This document shows positions 58,015 through 64,000 of a DNA stretch of 64,000 bases, one piece after another. The stretch spans positions 1,043,125 through 1,107,124 of the forward strand of contig JAJLRJ010000004.1 of the NCBI GenBank assembly GCA_024195265.1. Reading direction: 5' to 3'. Both the position numbers and the translations under genes were made by a program. The notes below the pieces were generated by a model that saw nothing but the letters and a program-made list of their open reading frames with translations, was not told where the DNA came from and made no database searches. How positions within the stretch are numbered: the first letter of the stretch is position 1; each line of letters begins with the position of its first letter. This DNA comes from Dendrophyllia cribrosa (lineage: Eukaryota > Cnidaria > Anthozoa > Scleractinia > Dendrophylliidae).

Positions 58015-58134
58015 CGATGCACTTTCTCTCTGTATATCCATCACGGCAGACACATTTGTAGCCTTTGTTCGTGAATCCGGCTTGACACAGTGTATTGTGT
58101 TTAGGACAAGGTGTCCATAGGCATGACAAACATT
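58015..58134 (-). pseudogene. EGF-like exon with one-base deletion
   Basis: Acceptor CTCTCAG and donor G|GTAATG are intact. The exon starts NVCHAYG in the family frame, then continues one base out of frame as PCPKHNTLCQAGFTNKGYKC, VCRDGYTERKCI. Compared with 38581-38707 and 62438-62555, one base is missing near 58110. With 57220-57385 it forms a dead minus-strand paralogue (locus 3) whose PAN and signal exons are not seen. Confidence 0.83.
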
Positions 58135-58139
58135 CTGAG

Positions 58140-60168
58140 AGTAAAGGGATATTTATAAATAATAAAACAATGTATATCTGTTTGGTTATTTTCGCCGAAA
58201 TTCACTTTAAAGTTGTACCTCCCTCAGTGACTACCTTTAGTTTTAGCGTCCGTGGCCATTATAAGTATTGATGTTTTTTTAGATTGTGTAAATGTTCAAC
58301 AGGCGAGCGTTTAAGACAAAATGACTTTTTTTCAGCCGTGAGGCAAAACGACTCCCAAGGTGCACAGGAAGGTCATGAAGATCCGTGAGAATAGGTGTAT
58401 AGTGAGGGAATTTCAGAAAAGAAGTGACAAGATGAGCAACAGGTGATCAGGTAGAGCATACAGTCAAAACTCAACAAGAATGACAATTTTTATTTCTTGA
58501 CCGCCTGTCACGAAATAAAATTTGATGAACTGTAATAATTCACTTCCATATCCTGAGAATCGTACAATTTATCTCCAAACTACTGCTTCTGTTTGCTTGT
58601 TTCTTTATAATCATGTTGTCCAGTTATATAACATGGAAATATTAAGAAAGCGAAATTTTGTTATATCGACGGGACAGTGTTCTTTTAATAATCTTTGGGG
58701 CATCAAGAAGAAAAATTGTGGAACTTGAAACCAACATACTGTTTCACTTTATACAACAATACCATACACATAAGTCAGGTGCTCCTAAAACAAATAAAAC
58801 AAGCTCACGGTTGCTGTATTAATTGTTTTGACATGCAAAATATGTTTACCGAACCAACAGCATATGATTCAAGCTTAGACGTTTTGTTCTATGAAATGTC
58901 GTAAGTGATCACTTTTTTGTGATATTTTAATGGCTGAATTACATGTACAAGGAGTTGGTCACACCATACAAGCATATACCGGGACGTGACTCTTGCTTAT
59001 GATTCATACAAACCCTTGTTAATCCAATCTATGTTATATCTGATAGTGAGCTTGGGTTGCCTGTGCTAATACTAAGCAACGGGAGTCGTACATAACAATT
59101 GTCAAACAAATTAAACAATACGGAAGAAATGGCACCATTTTGTAGAAGTATCACAATCAGCAAAGTATAGTTAATAACCTACGACAAGAATACTCGTGAA
59201 CAAATGGTATTACTTCATAGCAGTCAGCAAACAATTTCGGAGACTTATCAGAACTAATAATATGCGTGTTTAATAGGCTCGCACAGTATAAAAACAAAAA
59301 CAGGTATCGAGCAGAATAATAATATCATATTTCAAAATTTTAAGCTTAGTTGGATATAAAATCAGATCAAATTCGGTAGAAATAATGCGTTGAAATCCCT
59401 TCGAACCCCCATGGCACAAATACGATGAATTATGATGTAATTTATCGCACAGATGATAATTCATACTTCAGAGTGCCATTTCACAATAGACAATATTAGC
59501 CGTAACTTGTCTAAACTCTGGTCAATAAAATATCCCCATAGAATCGATTCAGATATAATATTCAGAATTAACGATGTTCTCTTTTTTAGACTTTAAGAGT
59601 GTTATCGTCGAGGTTGTCTCAAGAATTGTGCAGTTTCCGTTCAGTGATGTGCCAGAAAAGGTTCAAAGGTATCAATTATGCATCATAACTAGGAAAATGA
59701 CTTATTTGTAGAAAAAAAAATATATGAACATCTATGACCTAGAAAGCTAAAATTGCTAGGGAGACAAATATACCAATCTTATTTACGATTTAGCAGTCAC
59801 TGAACAAGAGAGGAAAAATATGAGTTTTAAAATGCAGGTTATATTACCACCATCCGTATGCAATTAAGAACAGGTATCGACAAACACAGGAAGATGAAAT
59901 TACATATTTTAGTGCTATAATGAAAATTAAACCGGATAAAATGTATAGGTATCCGTGCGTTCAAATCCCTTCGAACCTTTTTGTTTTGCAAAAATATTAG
60001 CACAAATATAAGTTGTAGTGAAGGGGCCAAACAGAAAATAAAATGGTCTTCTAATTTGTTATGATTAATTAATTAATTAGACAAATCGACAAAACTGAAT
60101 AAATAATATTGCATTTGTTCACTTGGGCAAATGAGTTTATATCAACAGGAAGCCTTAAACAACTTGAA
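58140..60168. other. Intergenic stretch before locus 4
   Basis: No supported exon. Two weakly similar segments (about 59300-59440 and 59865-60030) share ACAGGTATCGA and GAAATCCCTTCGAACC / CAAATCCCTTCGAACC. The promoter of the plus-strand gene at 60169 should lie here. Confidence 0.4.
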
Positions 60169-60238
60169 ATGAATTCAGTGAAGAAGTTAATTTTTCTGGC
60201 GTGGATTGGATACGGATTGGGTGTACTTGTATATGCTG
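60169..60238 (+). CDS. Signal-peptide first exon, locus 4
   Basis: ATG at 60169 reads MNSVKKLIFLAWIGYGLGVL then VYA, phase 1 at donor G|GTAAGT. It matches the family first exon and is followed in phase by the PAN exon at 61749 after a 1.5 kb intron. Confidence 0.85.
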
Positions 60239-60498
60239 GTAAGTGACCTGCTAAGAAACTGCCTGAAGTTTTCAAATAAAAAGTCGGAATTTTAGTCCAA
60301 TTCAATGGCCAATACTTCGGTCTAAAAATTTTGTGAATCGCTGAAAACGGCTTAATGTTTATCTTACACTTCTTTGTTATGTAGCTTACCATTGCCAATT
60401 TAAAATTTCGTAATTTTGAAATAAAAATGTATCATAAGTATGCGGATAGAACAAGTAGACAATATTGCCCGAAAACATTAAATTTATTAAATGAGGCT

Positions 60499-60868
60499 GA
60501 GTCATCCATGATACAATTTGATAAAAAGGCACAACACTCATATTGAGTTCATATTAATTTTTAATAAAGGAATAGACATGAACAAAAAAAAAAACGAATT
60601 CCACATCTTATCGCTACGAGTTAAGGGAAACAGAGTCAGGCACCGGTAAAATGTAAAATGCAGATGTGTAAATTTATAACAGTTTTAACAGATCACCTGT
60701 AACAACGACGTACATGCTGCTTAGCATACAACAGAGTGTGGATTATTGAGTCATCCATGATACAATTTAATAGAAAGGCACAACACTCATATCGAGTTCA
60801 CGTTATTTTTTAGCATAGAAACAGACAAGAAAAAAAAAATGAATTCCACATCTTATCGCTAGGAGTTT
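60499..60868. repeat. Direct repeat, 249 bp apart, in intron 1 of locus 4
   Basis: GAGTCATCCATGATACAATT through GAATTCCACATCTTATCGCT occurs at 60499-60617 and again at 60748-60861 with scattered changes. Confidence 0.85.
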
Positions 60869-61219
60869 GTTTGGGCCGATATGCGGCTCAGTAAATTCTG
60901 AAGACAATAGTTATAATCCTGTGACTGTTGTTTTATCGCATGGGTACCCTGTGTCGAGTCACGTGACCACGGCACATTGTTTTGCTCGGTGCGCAAATTG
61001 AGCTCCAAAATCTCGGTTTATTCATTAATTTGAACAGACTTGTACTGTATTCGCACAGAATTTTAAGTGACCAGTGACATTGATTTGTATGTGTTTATAA
61101 TTTCATTAAACTGGACTATTTCTTAAAGGGACACTGTCACGAGGGCGCATGCGCGAGTTTTCGAATCGAAACTTGAAATGTTCAGCCTGAATTTTTCAAG
61201 TTGAACCGTCAATTTCAAA

Positions 61220-61449
61220 ATGGCGTCGACTAGTGGCGGCGGTGGAGGGAAAAGAACCAATTCGGGACGGAAGAGGAAGTTCGAGGATCAAGCAGAATAT
61301 AAGATAGCGTGGTCTAGAAACCACAAACGAATATATTTGGAAAATCGGATATTTAGGTCGTGGCTTCAGGCTAAATTCGATGCCGGGTATGAAGCTTCCA
61401 GTGACAGCGACTTCGTCGCCCATTTGTTGTCGTTGGAATATCGTCGAAG
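61220..61449 (+). CDS. Coding-like exon inside the TIR element, unknown function
   Basis: CAAAATGGCG gives a good start context. The frame reads MASTSGGGGGKRTNSGRKRK then KRIYLENRIFRSWLQAKFDA, GYEASSDSDFVAHLLSLEYR, and reaches an AAG|GTATGC donor. The basic start followed by an amphipathic helix-like segment looks like a real protein N-terminus. I have the impression of similar multi-copy cnidarian ORFs but cannot name the family. It is probably the first exon of a transposon-encoded gene kept in a non-autonomous copy. Confidence 0.5.
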
Positions 61450-61562
61450 GTATGCTATGTTTTCATGACTTTGGCTTCAGTTTGCCCTCCTCAGGACGAG
61501 TGGCTCCTTGACGGAACCAAAAAATGAAAAATGAAAGGGAGTAAAGGAAAGAAAAACGATGA

Positions 61563-61659
61563 GCCTCGACACGAGGTATTCCCAGGCGTTCACCCATCCA
61601 AGAACTAACCTCGCCCGACAGGGCTTAACTTCGGTGATCGGAGGAGAACCGGCGCATGT
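61563..61659 (-). ncRNA. 5S rRNA-like segment, 5'-truncated
   Basis: The minus strand reads GCCGGTTCTCCTCCGATCAC, CGAAGTTAAGCCCTGTCGGG, TTAGTTCTTGGATGGGTGAA and CGCCTGGGAATACC. These match eukaryotic 5S rRNA from about nucleotide 25 to the end, including the box A, intermediate element and box C regions. The 5' part is replaced by element sequence up to the TIR. It is a 5S pseudogene or the head of a 5S-derived (SINE3-type) unit. Confidence 0.82.
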
Positions 61660-61748
61660 CAACCCGTGACAGTGTCCCTTTAAGACCTTTCGATTGTATA
61701 TATAAACATTATCAATTAATGTCAAAACATGCGCACTTTTTTCTGCAG

Positions 61749-62010
61749 TTCTTGCGACAGAATACAGCCGCATGTTAATGTTTAAGGAACCAATACAAGA
61801 CAAAGTACTTCCGGGCGACGTTATAAGCAGCGAGAAAGTGGTAGATGAGGGAAGTTGTCGAGTAAAGTGTTATTTGGAGCCAAACTGTGTGTCCATCAAT
61901 GTTGGACCTGCGGACGTTGGGGAATGTACGTGCGAGTTAAAAAATTTCACCGAAAGCCCTCCGCACTCTGCTTTGGTAGAAAGGAAAGGTTACATTCATT
62001 ATGCTGTTGA
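61749..62010 (+). CDS. PAN/apple-domain exon, locus 4
   Basis: Acceptor TTCTGCAG, donor GAG|GTATTA, phase 1 to phase 0. Reads FKEPIQDKVLPGDVI, GSCRVKCYLEPNCVSINVGP and CTCELKNFTESPPHSAL. It is four bases shorter than its paralogues but keeps the phase. It follows the signal exon at 60169 and precedes the EGF exon at 62438. Confidence 0.88.
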
Positions 62011-62437
62011 GGTATTACATTGCTTTGTGACAATTTGCGACCGTTATAATGACGATGAGTCGATGAAGGCTATAATAACTAAAAGGTTGATGTTGATACA
62101 CGTTTTTGATAACTGTATACAAATTATGTAATTATATTATACTTCATCCTCTCCTCATTGACTGAAAATGCTAAGCCAAGCTTTCGTGTACGATATGCTG
62201 TTATTTTTTTAAATACGAGAATTCAGAATAATTACAGTCTGTCTACTAAATTACAACAGTAACTGCTAATGAAAGAAAAGTCTGTGTTAAAAGTGATAGT
62301 TGTCTTTTCTAAATGATTTTATGCTTCAAGAAAGCATTAAAAAGCGTGTCATTCAGTAATTTTAATATGCCCTTGGAATTATGTAATCGATGGAGGTATT
62401 AAAGAACTAGTGTTAATGATATTTCTTTCACGTTCAG

Positions 62438-62555
62438 AATTTTTGCAAAAATAGTCCTTGTCCTGGAAAGAATTCCCTTTGTCAAGTAGGGTTCACAAAC
62501 AAAGGCTACAGATGTGTCTGCCGTGACGGTTATAAAGGGGATCAGTGCAATGATG
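62438..62555 (+). CDS. EGF-like exon, locus 4
   Basis: Acceptor ACGTTCAG, donor G|GTAGGT, phase 0 to 1. Reads NFCKNSPCPGKNSLCQVGFT then NKGYRCVCRDGYKGDQCND, with a complete EGF cysteine set. Confidence 0.88.
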
Positions 62556-62863
62556 GTAGGTACCTTGATGCTAGACATACGATTTCCAAAGCTATATGTA
62601 GAGTATTTGGGCGAGATGGAGGATAAAGTGCGAAGACAGTTTCAAGATTGTTTATCAAACACCTCGTTTCCAGACTTTTAGTGTGTGTGGCAGAAGCCTT
62701 TTCCAGATCTTTCACAAGGAGCTATCAGGCTTCGTTTTCCCTTAAGCCAGCGAAAGTCCATGGATGGTTTTGGTAACGAATTACGAGTGATATTACAATG
62801 CGACGCGCTTTACCGTGAGCACCCAACAAACGTTTCTATAAGTGAGCCAATCAGAGGCGACTT

Positions 62864-63057
62864 CAATAGGCTATTTGCACGACGACGTCATTTGACTACA
62901 ACTACCAGAATATCCTTCAGTTTTTTGTTTTGTAGTGCAAATTAGGGCTATTGTTATTTAAACCGCACTGGGATTACAAAATTTAAATCAGAAAGGAAAA
63001 ACGAAATGAATTCTGGTAGTTGTAGTCAAATGACGCCATCGTGCAAATGACCTATTG
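62864..63057. mobile_element. 194 bp MITE
   Basis: CAATAGGCTATTTGCACGAC and the mirrored CATCGTGCAAATGACCTATTG, continuing through GTCATTTGACTACAACTACC / GGTAGTTGTAGTCAAATGAC, make 48 bp TIRs with few mismatches. Inserted in the intron between the EGF exons. Confidence 0.9.
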
Positions 63058-63601
63058 ACTCTCACAAAGTTGAGCACGATGCATGGATTGTAATATTTTC
63101 GCTTCGTGTTTATCACAGGGGTGTAAAGTTAGTTAAAAAAACGAAACGTTTATTCACTTTATTGCTTCACACGTATCCGCAGTTACATGTAGGAAAATAA
63201 TTATAGCAATTAGCTGATGATATCGTGGGAATTTGTAAAAGAGTTTGTTGGGTGCTCACGGCAAGGTGCGTCGCACTATAATGGAAGTCGTGAAAACAGT
63301 GACGTCATTTATCCGCCAAACTGAACGTCTGAGTATCAGGTCGAAAATCCAACTCTACCGTGCAGCGCGTCTTCAGAAATTCATAATAATCATCAGGCGG
63401 TCCAAGGCACACGTACGTTTACAAAATAGACAAGATATCGTCATTTAAAACTGACGTTACTATTGTTACTAGTTAGATAGTTTATAAGTACAACTTTCTT
63501 CGGAAATCTGCTGTTTTATAATCGTCAAACTTTTGGGCTGGCAACGTTTTGAGAAAATCAACCGCGACCACCTTAAACTATTTTGCGATTATATTCTGTA
63601 G

Positions 63602-63722
63602 ATATCGACGAATGTAAAGATGGATCTCACAACTGTGGTCACCCTTCTAACTGTGAGAATGTTCCTGGATCGTTTCATTGCGTTTGCAAACCTGATTTTT
63701 AACGACGGCACAAAATGTGAAG
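63602..63722 (+). pseudogene. Calcium-binding EGF exon of locus 4, frameshifted
   Basis: After acceptor TTCTGTAG the frame reads DIDECKDGSHNCGHPSNC, ENVPGSFHCVCKPDF and then a stop. Shifting by one base after the TTTTT run restores NDGTKCEG, so one T appears to be inserted near 63699. The donor is G|GCAAGT, a rare GC-type donor instead of GT. The gene continues off the window. It is a pseudogene, or functional if the T run is a sequencing error. Confidence 0.8.
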
Positions 63723-64000
63723 GCAAGTGAAACTGCCATGATTTTTCTTTTCTCTTGTAGCCACTTAACCGTATTCCGACCGGACCGACCGGGGGGAAGG
63801 GATGTAAAAGTTCCTGTGCTGACCTTACGTTTGTAACTTAATTTAAAAATTAATAAATACAAACATAAACGGATAAATTAGTAAATAAATCAATAAACGC
63901 ATAAATATAGCCGCTTAGACGTGTGGATTGTTATAATTATGAACGGTATCATGGGAAACTATATGTGACAGATTTGTGCTCATGACCGTGATTTGGAGTT
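63723..64000. other. Intron of locus 4 running to window end
   Basis: AT-rich intron sequence with AAATAAAT repeats near 63850-63900; no exon seen. Confidence 0.5.

Larger units (their letters stand above)
61121..61685. mobile_element. 565 bp TIR element carrying a coding-like exon and a 5S-like segment
   Basis: Ends TCTTAAAGGGACACTGTCAC and GTGACAGTGTCCCTTTAAGA are exact inverted repeats of 21 bp. Inside are an ATG exon (61220-61449) and, on the opposite strand, a 5S rRNA-like block (61563-61659). It sits in intron 1 of locus 4. No TSD is obvious. Confidence 0.8.

Overview
The window looks like nuclear DNA of an anthozoan cnidarian, most probably a stony coral. Exons are short with GT-AG introns. 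The recognisable genes are a family of secreted PAN/apple - EGF - discoidin (F5/8C) proteins of the kind expanded in corals. The rest is a dense, nested mosaic of Penelope-like retroelements with hammerhead ribozymes, a Ty3/gypsy element, a LINE, and many terminal-inverted-repeat (TIR) elements. I saw no bacterial operon, rRNA operon or CRISPR. The host assignment is inference from gene and repeat style, and species is not resolved.

Layout. 0-15 kb: the left end of one PAN-gene locus (minus strand). Its PAN exon (1505-1770) is followed, in transcription order, by an intron with a 1.3 kb ATC/CACCAT tract. Its signal-peptide exon is present twice (3770-3839 and 11194-11263) because about 5 kb (2416-7428) is repeated at 9848-14670. 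A truncated Penelope-like element with three hammerhead motifs lies between the copies. 15-25 kb: tRNA-like sequence, hairpins, and a LINE (minus) split by a 5.38 kb TIR element (18512-23892) with 5-bp target-site duplications. That element has subterminal palindromic arrays and a decayed DNA-methyltransferase-like coding region. 25-49 kb: a second PAN-EGF-EGF-discoidin gene (minus). Its first five exons (48623 to 37620) are open and phase-compatible. Its 3' side is wrecked: a discoidin exon cut by a Penelope-like element, a half EGF exon, a 4.5 kb palindrome (30885-35398, itself carrying a hAT element), and an intact terminal exon (25556-26016). Its first intron contains a 4.6 kb Ty3/gypsy element with 93-96 bp LTRs. 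49-60 kb: mostly gene-free, with a tandem repeat, TIR elements, a frameshifted C-type lectin exon, a tRNA-like sequence and two dead PAN-family exons (57-58 kb). 60-64 kb: a plus-strand PAN-family gene (signal peptide, PAN, EGF, cbEGF) running off the window, with a frameshift in its cbEGF exon.

How the parts fit: the window is a tandem cluster of paralogous secreted multidomain genes being duplicated and broken by mobile elements. The family shares exon phases: signal exon ending in phase 1, PAN exon ending in phase 0, EGF exons ending in phase 1. The most unusual items are six hammerhead-like motifs, the methyltransferase-carrying TIR element, the duplicated first exon, the long palindrome, and a 5S-rRNA-like segment inside a short TIR element.
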